29,883 nucleotides of DNA from Hydnum rufescens UP504. Lineage: Eukaryota > Basidiomycota > Agaricomycetes > Cantharellales > Hydnaceae. Numbering within the stretch: position 1 is the stretch's first letter; every line of letters starts with the position of its first letter. A program made the position numbers and the translations under genes. The stretch spans positions 1 to 29,883 of the forward strand of contig MU129293.1 of NCBI GenBank assembly GCA_014904985.1. The letters are read 5' to 3'. A model generated the notes under the pieces. That model did no database searches. It saw only the letters and a program-made list of their open reading frames with translations, and was not told where the DNA came from. Below are positions 17,945 to 29,059 of this stretch, piece after piece.

Positions 17945-18853
17945 ACTATTTATAATAGTAGTGTAAACAGTAGCATAAAATCCTGACTTTATCATGGCTG
18001 CAAATCTCCTTAGAATACTGTAGTTGCTCTAAGTCTAACAAAGTGTCACGTCACAACTGGGAAAAAGTCGCTAGAACCTATAGCGACCCCGTCACATCTA
18101 GCCAGCTCTAGGATGTCACATGACTGAACAATTGGCCAGGCGCCTGATTATTAGTTCCGGGGTAACAGAAACCAAATTACCAGGCATGTTTTGAGTGAGA
18201 AAAGGAGGCGAAAGCAGGTAAGGAATGAAGAAACAAAAGAATAAGGAGGGGGAGAAGAATCAGGCCGGTTCGAACTGCTGTATGACCTGTGACCACAAAG
18301 AACTGAGAATGCATCCGTGGCTGTGACCAAATGTCCCCTTCTTCTATTGGGTTGCGGAGGATATTAATGATGAAACACCTTGCACTGCAGGCCGCGAAGA
18401 AGAAAGGTGGCAGATTTTGGCAATGGTGGGATGGGGATTAATAGTTTCACTTGATTATCTTGGTTTTTATATACAAGTTTAGCTTCATACAAGTGAGGCA
18501 CCACAGTGGTATAAACCTCCTGAAAAAAAATTCAGGAAAATATATTTCGAAGGGTGCCTTTTCATAGTTCGTCGGGGTCCGTGACGTGTGGGGGGTTCAG
18601 TTCACAAGTCCCTGTGACCTGTGACCGACCCTATGGTCAGTACAGTATGTGCACATAATCTGGGTATTAATTTGGAAGATTGCAGAACAATGCTAACAAC
18701 CAAAACTAGCTACGAGAATATCTAAAAAAGAAGGTTCTATGCGTTCTCAAGGCGAGCTCAGAACGGCAAACCAATTTCTGTGGGCGCAGCAATCCGGCGT
18801 CGCGGAAGCAAATCGACCAACTTCAAGTCTCCTCAACCGTCTCAACTTACGCG
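17945..18853. other. Intergenic region between divergent copies II and III
   Basis: No gene supported. Small features: hairpin GTCGCTA..TAGCGAC (18067-18087) and TGACCTGTGACC occurring twice (about 18286 and 18613). Confidence 0.5.
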
Positions 18854-20283
18854 ATGGCTACTAACCCTGCCAGTTCCGGGGGGAGTAGCTTCGCTTCCTC
18901 AAGCTCGCTAGCAACGTCTGCAATGGCTGCCACCCCCGCTGTTTCGAGTGGGGGGGGTAGTCTTGCTTCATCAATTTCAAACCCAATTTGCGAGTTGGAA
19001 CCTGGCTCTGTCACAAATGGAGAGGGTGCACTCACTTCCTCAAGCTCACAGATCGATGATTTGGACTCTAGCCCCGCTGTCTACAGATTTCTACTATGCG
19101 ACCATGTCGAAGTGAGTCCGCAACACAACAGCTCATACATTCTCTGTCATTGCATCAGCTCTGGGCGTACCATCCTTCCATTCCTCAAAGCGATCTGCCA
19201 TGGTAAAAGATCATGGCAGGTCCGCCATACCGGCATCCGTATCGCCCAGCGAATCGCCGCTATGATGGGATGCGCAGTTCTTCCCCATCTGCGAAACCTC
19301 GTCGAGGCGATCGCACATGACATGTCCTTACGAAGCTATGATGGACCTGGCCATGCGATGGACCACCGTTCGCGTGTTCTCTGCATTCACTCTGAGGATT
19401 CCATCCTTCTGTTCGACAAAGCGGTCTGTCGCAGCAAGAAATCATGGCAGGCCCGCCATACCGGCATCCGTATCATCCAGCGAATCACCACTATGATGGG
19501 ATACACAGTTCTTCCCCATCTGCGAAACCTCGTCGAGGCGATCGCACATGACGTGTCCTTACGAAGCTACGATGGACCTGGCCATGCGATGGACCACCGT
19601 TCGCGCGTTCTCTGCATTCACTCTGAGGATTCCATCCTTCTGTTCATCAAAGCGGTCTGTCGCAGCAAGAAATCATGGCAGGCCGCCATACCGGCATCCA
19701 TATCGCCCAGCGAATCGCCGCCATGATGGGATGCACAGTTCTCCCTCATCTGCGAAATCTCGTCGAGGCGATCGCACATGACGTGTGCTTACGGGGCTGC
19801 AATGGGCCTGGCCATGCGATGGACCACCGCTCACGCATTCTCTGTCACTGCATCAGCTCTGGAGATTCCATCCTTCTGTTCGTCAAAGCTGGTCTGCCGC
19901 AGCAAAAAATCATGGCAGGTCCACCATACCGGCATCCGTATCGTCCAGCGAATCGCCGCCATGATGGGATGCACAGCTCTCCCTCATCTGCGAAATCTCG
20001 TCGAGGCGATCGCACATACGTGTGCTTACAGGGCTGCAATGGGTCTGGCCATGCGATGGACCACCGCTCGCGCATTCTCTGTCACTGCATCAGCTCTGGG
20101 GATTCCATCCTTCTGTTTGTCAAAGCGGTCTGCCGCAGCAAAAAATCATGGCATGCCATACCGGCATCCGTATCGTCCAGCGATTCATCACCACGATGGG
20201 ATGCACAGTTCTCCCTCATCTATAACTTATTGAAGGCTTACACTATGTCTTACTACCTTGGTGGAGGCCACTGCTATAACTAA
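18854..20283 (+). pseudogene. Copy III: family N-terminus fused to a 231-bp repeat array
   Basis: Residues 1-70 or so match copy II's start ([33 protein letters not shown] against [14 protein letters not shown]). After about 19075 the similarity stops, and the sequence becomes a tandem array with period about 231 bp (77 codons), so the frame stays open for two units ([31 protein letters not shown] repeated). Later units of 230 and 237 bp break the frame. Whether the array is translated, and in which frame, cannot be told from the sequence. Confidence 0.5.
19115..20230. repeat. About 231-bp tandem array, nearly five units
   Basis: CCATGCGATGGACCACCG recurs at 19351, 19582, 19812 and 20049 (spacing 231, 230, 237), with a partial first unit before it. 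CTCGTCGAGGCGATCGCACA and ATCATGGCAGG also recur in order. The units are very alike, so the array is young. Confidence 0.9.
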
Positions 20284-20659
20284 GTCCTTTGCTCAAGCTT
20301 AGGGGGAAATATTGTAATTGATACTACAAATGGACGGTCAAAATTAAGTACAGGTTATATATAAAATTGGGAGTGGTTGGTCACCGGCACGACGTGCGGA
20401 CATTGCCGAAACTCACCGTTCTTTTTTTGTTCGACGCTTAACCGTGCTTCCACTTCTTGTAGGATCCAGGCACGAGCGTACGCTCCGTGCTGACGTCCAC
20501 AAAGCCCTCAAGAAGCTTGCTTCTGGTGACTGGGCGTCCTGAGCTTGAGCTCCGTGGCGTCTTTCCCAGGTCGTCAAAACTCGTTCAAGATTTAGCCCAT
20601 CACTGTGGGACATTTAGTGTGAGCTTGAGCTCCACACTAACCTCTCTAGTGCTTCAAAA
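20284..20659 (+). promoter_or_regulatory. Upstream region of the next gene, with TATA box and possible retroelement end
   Basis: AGCTTAGGGGGAAAT (20298-20312) followed by TGTAATTGATAC looks like a polypurine tract next to an LTR start. TTATATATAAAA at 20355-20366 could be an LTR or gene TATA box. GAGCTTGAGCTCC occurs twice (about 20540 and 20620). No coding region is supported. Confidence 0.3.
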
Positions 20660-21635
20660 ATGCCTGCCAAGCGAAAAGCACCCCTCAACGAAACGTCGCA
20701 GGCTTATTTCTACCTCCACAGAATTCCTAACCTCAGTGATACCGAAGCTGAGGACTTAGATTATCTGTGGGGCAATGCCACCGCTTCCAAAGATGATGTC
20801 GAACAGCTCCTTGTCAATGGTATTGGGAAGCTTCTCATTTGGTGCAACGTCATTGGTTTTCCAGTCGGGTACATCTTTCAAACCCCATTTAAGGATTCTT
20901 TTAGCCTCATGCTTCAGATTAGCGGGGACCCGACAACAGTTGCGAGGATTGAGAGGGAATTGGTGGGAGATCATGAAGACTGGGACAAAAAGGGTGTGTG
21001 CACAACTCTATTGCGTATGAAGTACAAGTATGAATCAGAGTTGGAGGCTGCTGGTAAGTGCTGGCACAGGTCAGATGAGGAGCCTTCGCTCATGCATCCC
21101 TTGTTTTCGTTTTTAGGGTATCGACATATGCCTCGAGGTATCGGTTCTTGGGTGGTACTCAGTTCTGCCGAGAAACAAGGGTGTTCCTCCGTAATCCTCA
21201 CCCGCGACTGGAGCAAGGGACTGTTCAAGTGCTCAAAGTCTGTGCAGACCAAGTTCCGTTCGTACGCTGTGGATTGGGAATGGAATCCCACTCCCGCAGT
21301 TCTGGATCCAACAGTTCCCGGGGAATTACCGTGTGATGCGTACATATGGCCTGAACCCCGACCTGCCAGCTCCAAGATTCAAGTCAAAGAAGTCGTTCCA
21401 GCCCCCAATCCTTCACCCGTTTTACCCGCGACTGGCGAAATTCTACCTGCTGACGAGCCCGTTAAGCGGCATTCGTTTAGATATTCCGGCTGAATCTAAT
21501 AAGCAGGGGGAAAGTGTGGATACGGAAATGGAAGAGATGGTCGAGGGATTTGCCTATGATTGGTTCGGTGATGATTACCCCGGCTGTCATCACTATTTCG
21601 ATTCCAGTCATTGGAATGCCTTCCTTGAGTCCTAA
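20660..21635 (+). CDS. Hypothetical protein of about 288 residues, two introns
   Basis: The start MPAKRKAPLNETSQAYF follows an ATG in AAAATGCC context. Intron 1 is 21054-21116 (GTAAGT..TTTTTAG, 63 nt, in frame) and joins ELEAAG to YRHMPRG. Intron 2 is 21461-21506 (GTTAAG..AGCAG, 46 nt) and joins PADEP to GESVDTEME, ending HWNAFLES. Both joins keep the frame. Intron 2 has a weak donor but a CTAAT branch-site motif. The protein is mixed globular and acidic, with no signal peptide or membrane segment. I do not recognise a family. It sits directly upstream of the KDZ transposase in the same direction and may be a companion gene (inference). Confidence 0.55.
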
Positions 21636-21659
21636 AATTTCTCGGCTGGTCGTCTCCCC

Positions 21660-22359
21660 TCGTTTTTATTTTTTTTACTTCACCGCTATATATCGTTCTT
21701 CTCATCGCTAATCCCTTACTATTTTCGTCTAATCATCACCATTGTGTATAGTTTATTTGTAGACAATGTATACACTGTATAGTAAATATTGATATTCGGC
21801 TAACTCCGCAATGTCGCCGACTCCAATCAACACTACGACCGTTCAGTCACCAGTACCTGTGTGGTGAAGTATAGCACTGCAATGCTGTTGTAGTGTTTAT
21901 TTCCCAGCACCTCAAAGCTTCCAGTCGGGAGAATCACTGTTCCCAGCACTTTGCCGCCTAGCTGTCCGGTTAAACAAAACACTGTCACGCTGCGATATTG
22001 TTTGTTTTCTGGCACTCTCAAGCTTTCCCTTCGGTTTTCATTGGTTGGGTGGATCACTACGACTTGTCTGTAGTGCCTGCTTGCCAATTCTTCCAAAATC
22101 CTCTCGCGCCACATTTCTGGTGGAGTTGTGTGCTGTCGCGTTGTGACAGTGCCATTTCCCAGTACGCTCAAAGCCTCGCTCTTTGTTCTCTGGGTTAAGC
22201 AACGTGTTGTCATTACTTGACATTTGTTGTTTTCCCGGCCATCAAGTTGTCATTCTCGAGGTCATTTTAGATTCCTAAAGGGCGAGTGCGTAAAGTACGT
22301 TGTCTTCTTATTTCGTTCTAAACTTCTCATAACTAATTTGTGTCTAGCTTCTTTCTAGA
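21660..22359 (-). repeat. Degenerate repeats upstream of the KDZ gene, with a minus-strand open frame
   Basis: Three diverged blocks share AGCACCTCAAAGCTTCC-like sequence at about 21906, 22013 and 22160. An open minus frame (21833-22213) over them reads GSFEVLGNKHYNSIAV, ESLRVPENKQYRSVTV and SEALSVLGN, repeated with changes. It could be a small repeat protein, but it lies where the KDZ promoter should be, so I favour a repeat. A TATA-like TGTATAGTAAATA lies at about 21775. Confidence 0.35.
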
Positions 22360-25300
22360 ATGATCAGCAATGCTATGAGAAATGCCAGGAAAAGAAGTGC
22401 ACTGCGGCCTGGCTCCTCAAATGGGGCTTCTGCGGTCAGTCGGGTACGGGTTCGGAACGCCATGTCTGCCGCCGATACGGGGTCGGCTGCACACGTCCCC
22501 AGTGGGCACTCAACCGGTACTCGATCTCCCTCTTTCCCAGATCTCCTTGACTCTCAGAGTCCTGCGGCGTCGGATTTCATTACTTCGGAGTACCTGGATG
22601 TTCAATACGACTCAACGGATGTCTTAATTTCGTCGAACATCCAAGTCATTGATGACCAACGTTCACGACACGCTCGTCGGAGGCACGTGCAGGCACACCG
22701 CTGGAGTACAAGTGTATTGCCCGCTCTTATTCGACCATACATGAGATTCCAAAGAGAACGCTCCGGTGCTCACCAAGCTGAAGAGCAAAGTTGGTTCGTC
22801 TGCAAGTGTGGCAGCCAACACCACTCACTTGAGGTGGTCTGTGTGCATATGGAACGTGTCGAGGACATTACGCTGGACATTTGCAAATGCAGACCTGCCC
22901 CGGTTCAACTTGTGCAACGTGGTTTTTTCCCATGTTCTCCGGTTCGTCCTACCCTAGCAGTCAGCCTCGATATGCTAGAATTCGTTGCCGAGCTCTTCCT
23001 CCACATTGCACCCAATGAAAGAGGTTGGGCTGCAACGCTAGTCAAGTACCTGAAGGCCCGCGGATACCGCTTCGTGACTGCTGATTCGTTTCGCCGTCGC
23101 TTTGCCAACGCACTTGCTCATTACCAGCAGCTTGTGAGACTCGTCGATGCAGAGGTTGAAAAATTGGTGGATCGTTCGCGAGCCCTTAGTGGTGAAGATT
23201 GTGTGGCACCCCAGTTGGACGAGACTACCCCGGTCAATGGGCGAGAGTATTCAAATGCGCAGAACACTGCAACCTTCCCGAGCGATCACAACGTCCCTAG
23301 TACCTATCTGCAGACATGGTGTCCCTTATGTTTTGGTAGTAATAGCTCGGAGAATGGGGATTTGAAGGTTGATGCTATTGTGTGCCTCGATGCGAACTTC
23401 CAATTGAAACGTCAGCGAGACTTGGACCGACGCGCTGGTCATCAGGGCGAGACTGGGACCCAGGATCCCTTTGTTGTGTCACCAAGAACAATTGAGCTAT
23501 CGCGGAGAGATTTGGAACTGTGGGAGGCCAAAATCCTTGACCTTCGACCCGAGAAGTCCTCAGCCCGAGCTGGGCAGAAGCGAAAAGCCAACGAGACCAT
23601 GGAAAGTGAGGCGCACGCTGTAGAGGATGAAGACAAGGTGGAGGACGATCTTAAAATGCCGAATTCGACATATAGTGCATGTGGCGAGTCCTTTATTGCT
23701 GTGGATGGAGACCGTGTCAAGGCTTCGACTCAATATTTCAGTGATACTGGTGTTCTTGCCATGCTCTGCCGCCACGATATTCCCCTAGTTATTGCTAGCA
23801 TGTGGACTGCTGGTGAAAAACAGTTCTACGCATGCGCTCTTCTTGATTTCCTTTTCAAGCATTTGCCTCGTTGCTGGAGAATTGGTGTTTTGTATGATAT
23901 TGGCTGCCAAATGGACCAGTCATTGAAGAAATGGAATTTCATGCCTGACTGGTCTCCACGTCTCGAGTGGGGCATCTCAATTTTCCACGCTTATGGCCAC
24001 CAGTGGACGTGCCAACTCTGGTACCATCCAAGAAAGAGCACAATTTGGGGCCTCTCAGATGGAGAAGGGTGTGAACGTTTTTGGAGTGGACTCCGCCGAC
24101 TTATTCCATGCCTTAGGGTAACAGGCTATCATCGACGCCTTTTCATTCTCGATCTACAAGTGGAATGCATTGATGAAGAGAAGTGGGGGGACTTTGGAAA
24201 ATGGCTGCGGGTCCGTGTTGATCGAGCTCAATCTCGGTTGGATGAGGCTAAAGAGAAGCTTGCCGAAAGTACATTTTCAATCGAGTACCTCCTCCACCAA
24301 TTCAAAGACCAACGTGCATATCATAGTAAACCTATCATGCGGCAGTCAAAAACCCAAGGGGCTCGTGCAATAGAGCACATCCTGTCCTTGCAGTCGACAT
24401 TAGAGGCACAACAAGAGAATTTACGGGAACTGATTAGCGAAGGGAATGATGTGATCCCGAAGACTCTGCTGGTGAAGCCGTACTTGTCAAGTGGCAGGAA
24501 AGAGTTCATTCGACCAAGCTGGCTATTAGTCGACTTCAGTCCAATATCAAGAAAAGGACGGAAGGGCTGAAATTAGGGGATCAGGTGGCGGCACGGAAGC
24601 TAGAGCAACTGAAGAAGGATAGATGGATCACAATGCAACTGAATCTTCGCATTCTTCGTGAGCAGCTTGTGTGGAAGTTACGTGCCCGCAAATTCGAACT
24701 TGCAACACTGGATCACGCCCATTCTACACGGATATTGGACCAGAAGACAAAGGTGCATGTTGAGAAGGCGGTACACCATCGCTCGTCTGGGATTGATGCA
24801 ACGATGAAAAAATACAATGCGAAGATAAAGGAGATGGCAGAATATCGTCGGACATCAAGGACAATATCAAAAAGTGCATATATTCCTCCCTTGCTTTTAA
24901 AGGAGGGTTTGTACAAGATGGATGTGGATCAGGATATATGGGAGGATGCGCGGGCTGACATTGGAGACTTTCCTGACGGTGTTCTTCCTCAGTGGTTGGT
25001 GGATGCTTCGGTCAAAAAGGGTATTTTCATGGCACAAGAAGTGGTTAATTGTGAGCAAGAGTTGGAGAGGTGCAAGGTGGAGAGCAGTAACCTTCGAACA
25101 TGGTTCTACATGGAATATCGGGCGGTCAAGAGACTAGTCAAAGAAGCGGATGATGAAGTATCATTCTTTGCACTTCGCCGACTCCATCAATTGTATGAGT
25201 GGCTAGAACTCTGGAGGGTGAACATGATCCATGTTCCTACTCTGTCTACTGCCCCAAGCTGGGATGAGTTTCTTCCCCCTCCGACACTGGAACATCATGC

Positions 25301-25457
25301 ATCACGCATACGAGTCCATGTGCCTAATGTAGATGGTGATGATGATGATGCTGTATCTTCAGATGATGATCAAGATGGAGAAGTAGAGGAAGATATAGAG
25401 ACTGAGGATCTTGGATTTATCACGTTAATAGACAATGTAATAGGAGACTTTCAGTAA
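22360..25457 (+). pseudogene. KDZ-superfamily transposase with CxC cysteine cluster, one frame break
   Basis: DDE-type DNA transposase of the Kyakuja-Dileera-Zisupton group, expected to cut and paste its element in the nucleus. Residues 148-192 hold cysteines C148xC150, C161, C175xC177 and C192, fitting the CxC1-like cluster linked with KDZ enzymes (from knowledge). Next come WCPLCFG, then VCLDANFQLKRQRD (D344), CWRIGVLYDIGCQ (D513), FHAYGHQWTCQLWYHP and LSDGEGCERFWSGLRR (E569/E572), the expected catalytic triad. The first frame ends at 24570. A second frame, open from about 24450, runs to 25457 with a coiled-coil stretch (KKRTEGLKLGDQVAARKLEQ) and an acidic end (DGDDDDAVSSDDDQ). The switch falls at 24448-24475 without credible splice sites, so a small indel is likely. 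Joined, about 1,030 residues is a normal KDZ length. No terminal repeats were found. Confidence 0.85.
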
Positions 25458-25648
25458 TACTATAGTCTTAACCCATATTCGGTTGATAGACTGAGATTTT
25501 GCACAAGTCCCAATAAATGAGGCACTTGACAATGATTGATGTCAAAAGATTGTCAAATTGTAGGTTCCCATTGTCAAGATTCAGTTTTTTGATCATCACT
25601 TGACATCAACCATGATTTCAGCCATTTAGGCATACCTAAGTCATCAAC
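25458..25648. other. Spacer rich in TGTCAA/TTGACA words
   Basis: TTGATGTCAAAAGATTGTCAA and CACTTGACATCAACC resemble the spacer after copy I (8910-8960). AAGGCCCCTCTATATGGCTG at 25664 follows, also present in variant form at 29058. These may be element ends. Confidence 0.4.
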
Positions 25649-27700
25649 ATGTCCCTCCTTTTAAGGCCCCTCTATATGGCTGACCAGGCTGTGGAGATGG
25701 TACTGCAAAGTCTCAAATTACTAAAGTTCTTCAAGGTGCCCAGGGGAAGAAGAGGGGGAAATGGCACAATGGGAAGCCTCCCCAAACTGACTTCGAGACT
25801 GCAGTTATGCAATTGTGGAGATCCTCCAATGGCCCCTCAAAGGTGAAAAAACTTGCCCAGGAGAGACAGCGTGCCAAGGCAGACACAGCGGCAGCCCCCT
25901 GGATCAGAGTGCTGGAGGAGGCTCAAAGGCTTGAAGCAGAAAGACTGAAACAGGAAGCAGAAGAGCATGTGCGCCTTCAACAGGGTGGACATGCCTCTGT
26001 TGCACCTGCTCCCTCTTCTGTTCCTGCCCCTCCGGTTCCTGCCCCTCCAGCTCCTGCCCCTCCAGTTCCTGCCCCTCCAGTTCCTGCCCTTCCTGTTCCT
26101 TCTGCCCCTGCTTCTGTGCTGAATCCTGCTCATCCATGCACTCCGACCCTGACCCCTACTTCTCTTGAGCCTGGTTCTCCTTGCACTCCCACATATTCTC
26201 CTGTCACTCCAGTGAGTGACCCATTTCCACCTTGTGCACCATCTCCCTGTCGTTTGTCCCCACCTCCTCATCAAGCATGATCCCCTCATCATTTGTGATC
26301 CCCTCGTTGTTTGTGATCCCCTCGTCGTGCACGATCCCCTCATCATGCACGATCCCCTCGTCATGTGCTGTCTCCTCTTCATCGTGTGCCATCTCCCCCT
26401 CGTGTGTCATTCCCTCCCCGCCGTGCACCATTTCGCCACTGGTCCCTGTCTCCCCCCGGCCATGCCTGGTCCCACCATCACCGGGCACCTTCTCCCCACC
26501 CTGCTCCGTCTTCTTTTTGTCAGTCCCCTTCTCCTCCTCATCGAGCCTGGTCTCCCACTCGTCAAGGTCTGTCTTCCACTCTGGCCACCCCAAAGGAAGG
26601 CCAAGATCACCCCTGGAGCCACCAAGGGGGCCATGAGCGGTGCAACAAGAACCACCAAGGGATGACCTGGGGAGTTGGGAAGGCAATGGGAGCCATCAAG
26701 CTCCCGAGCATCCCAAGAGCTTGAGCACTGGAGCCATGGCCGCTTCAGGGATGATCGTGATGGGCAGATGTGGGATGGACCTTGGCAGAGTGCCTCGTCT
26801 TCAAAGGCACCAACCCATCAGCCCCTGCCACAGCCAGCATGGAGGCCATCCCTCTCTCCATCCTGAGAGTATGCACGTCCAGGCCCATCTCAACTGTGTC
26901 ACTGCAGTCAGACACCACCACTGTCCTCTGGACCGCCACCCAGTCGTCAGGATCCTCCATTGCCACCCCAACCTGAGGCTACACCTCTCCTGAGTCGCTT
27001 AGGGCCTGCGCCAATGCCGTTTCCTCAAGGCTCTGTGGCACCTACTGCCAGCGTTGCACCGAGTGTTTCAGATGTGAGCACGCTGTGGCCTCCACCAGAA
27101 TGCCTGAGGCTAGCTCAATGGTATGCATTGGATATTGCGGGTGTCGATGGCCAAGAGGACCCTTGACCTGGGTGCACCAGAACTCTCATCTGGGTGTGCT
27201 GGCAGCACGGAGGGTGAAACCCATTCGGAAGAAGGGCGCAATGTACCACATGTACCTCCTCTTCAAGGACGTGGCCAAACGGGATTCGTGTCAGAGCATC
27301 TTGGTATCTTCATGCAGTGGCAAGACACTTCTCCCTTTCCTGTACACGGATACACTGGTGAATTGTTTTGGAGTCGCTGAAGTAAGGTACATGCAGGAGG
27401 TGTACATCAATGCAATCTCAACTGCTGAGATCCAGGAGCTCCTGGCTGTTGGACCACGCCCTTATGCAACACCCGGTGATGCTATCCCTGAGATGCTCAC
27501 TATATTTGGTATCCTGCATTACTCAACCCTCATCCTGCTCCTCCCAAGCATGAGTGAACTTGTGCCATGATTAGTGTCGAGTTTGACACTGAATGGCTCA
27601 GCAGATGACTCCATTGTGCACGAAAGGAAGACCCAGGCTCCGTGACAGTCAGTATGCGATGCATGAAGATGCAGATGATGCGCACAGGGCTCCGGCAAAG
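25649..27700 (+). pseudogene. Copy IV of the unnamed family (C-terminal half)
   Basis: The first part has a charged helix (EEAQRLEAERLKQEAEEHV) and PAPPV repeats (26025-26100). An 18-bp minisatellite (26278-26360) carries three in-frame TGA codons where sister units have CGA. Frame changes and another TGA (26864-26866) follow. The conserved block QWYALDIAG..KKGAMYHMYLLFKDVAKRDSCQ (27112-27300) matches copy II, as do EVYINAISTAEIQELLAVGP and, after another shift, EDPGSVTVSMRCMKMQMM (against PPGSITLWMRRLEMMML). A further TGA is at 27606-27608. It is plainly inactive. It lies directly behind the KDZ gene in the same direction. Confidence 0.65.
26278..26360. repeat. 18-bp minisatellite with CGA/TGA alternation
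   Basis: Units of GATCCCCTCATCATGCAC type. In the copy IV frame the first codon is TGA at 26278, 26296 and 26314 and CGA at 26332 and the next unit. Confidence 0.85.
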
Positions 27701-29057
27701 GGTACTGCTTTGGCTTTCTGTGAGAACATTTGGCCAGTGCCTGGGGGCACAATGATATCTGACATATGCCAGATCTCCAGATGGGCATATGCTGATCTTG
27801 GAGGGAGCAAGGTTCGTTTGAGCACAGAGAATTTTTGGACAAACAAGGATCTGGCCAGTGTGGCATATTGTCTTGGAGTTAAATAGGGACCAGCTCGATT
27901 CCACAAGTGGATTGATGAGTAGGTATATCTCTAGCCTTACTCTCGTTCATATGCTATTTGACCATCCCCTTCGCCACCAGCCCATTTCCCCACTGCCAGC
28001 TCATTGCTGCCTTCCCTCTGCCATTTCCTGCATCCTGTCGTTGCCTTTGACCTCCCACACTTTCCTCTCTATCCTCTGTTCCTTGACGTTAATATTATCA
28101 TCTTACATATATTGTACATGTACTCATTCATACAATAATATATACATCCATCTGTACTGAAGAATCGTTTACCAGCAATGTCCGGGAATATCATTTGCTC
28201 GCACAACATTAACAGTCTCTGGTGGAGTCTGGTTTTGGACAGTGTGACCATACACTCCCTATTTCCTGCTCCACTGAAGACTTTCCATCCACTACACTCC
28301 TTCTACTGGCTTTTGGTCGTCTTCCAACAAACCTGCGAAGTCCCAGGGCTACACCTTCCACTCCTACCTCTTGCCAGCCTTTGGGGGTTCTTGGAGAGTC
28401 TGGTCAAAGACGGTGCACACTGCACCCCTATCGCCTAAAAAAAAAAAAAAAAAAGAGAAGAGGATTTCAATGGTGTTTTGTCCAATGTCAAGTTTTAAGT
28501 GGGGAATGCTCCGAGTGGTGCCATCATGGGTCCAATGACTGGGCCGGGGGGATATGTCCAAAACAGGCAAGAATAAGCAACCCACACGACGATTCCTTGA
28601 TGGCATCCCGTGTTTCGAGGGTACCCCTGATTTGAACCTGGACTTGAATCAAGGGTTTGATGATGGATTTCCTCTCTAAATTTTTCCACCCGACCTCCAT
28701 CTTGGATGTGTGCTTTGCATGCTTTTGTGTGCTTCATGCACTTTGAGTGCCTCTGCCTTCCCTTGGCCTTTTTTAAGACAAAAGTTTTCCCTTCATTTGA
28801 TATACTACACCTATTTCTTGGATTTTAATTTCTTAATCTCTGAAGAACTTGACTTCTTGTTAATTGCTCTATGTATATACACACATTAATTGACTGATAT
28901 CTGCTGCCATACCATGAGAAACCTTGGAGGTTGTGAGTTTGATATCAAAATCCCCGAGGGCAGACTTATGGATTGACCTAAGGTCACCCTCCTGAAATTA
29001 TTTGATATCAAAGGATTCTGATGCCTGCTAGGCTTTTGATTTGACACAGTTTGACAT
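27701..29057. other. Region without a supported gene
   Basis: Open frames are short and without motifs. An A-tract of about 18 nt lies at 28438-28455, possibly a retroposed tail, but I see no flanking duplication. GATATCAAAATCCCC and TTTGATATCAAAGG (28939, 29009) are short palindromic words. The left part may hold a decayed extension of copy IV. Confidence 0.4.
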
Positions 29058-29059
29058 AC

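Noticed and set aside
18265..18290. tRNA-like B-box word GGTTCGAACTG
   Set aside because: No cloverleaf or A box could be built around it.
26204..26686. Minus-strand Glu/Gly/Thr-rich frame
   Set aside because: Antisense of the copy IV minisatellite region.
28438..28455. A-tract as the tail of a retroposed gene
   Set aside because: No flanking duplication and no recognisable spliced gene upstream.
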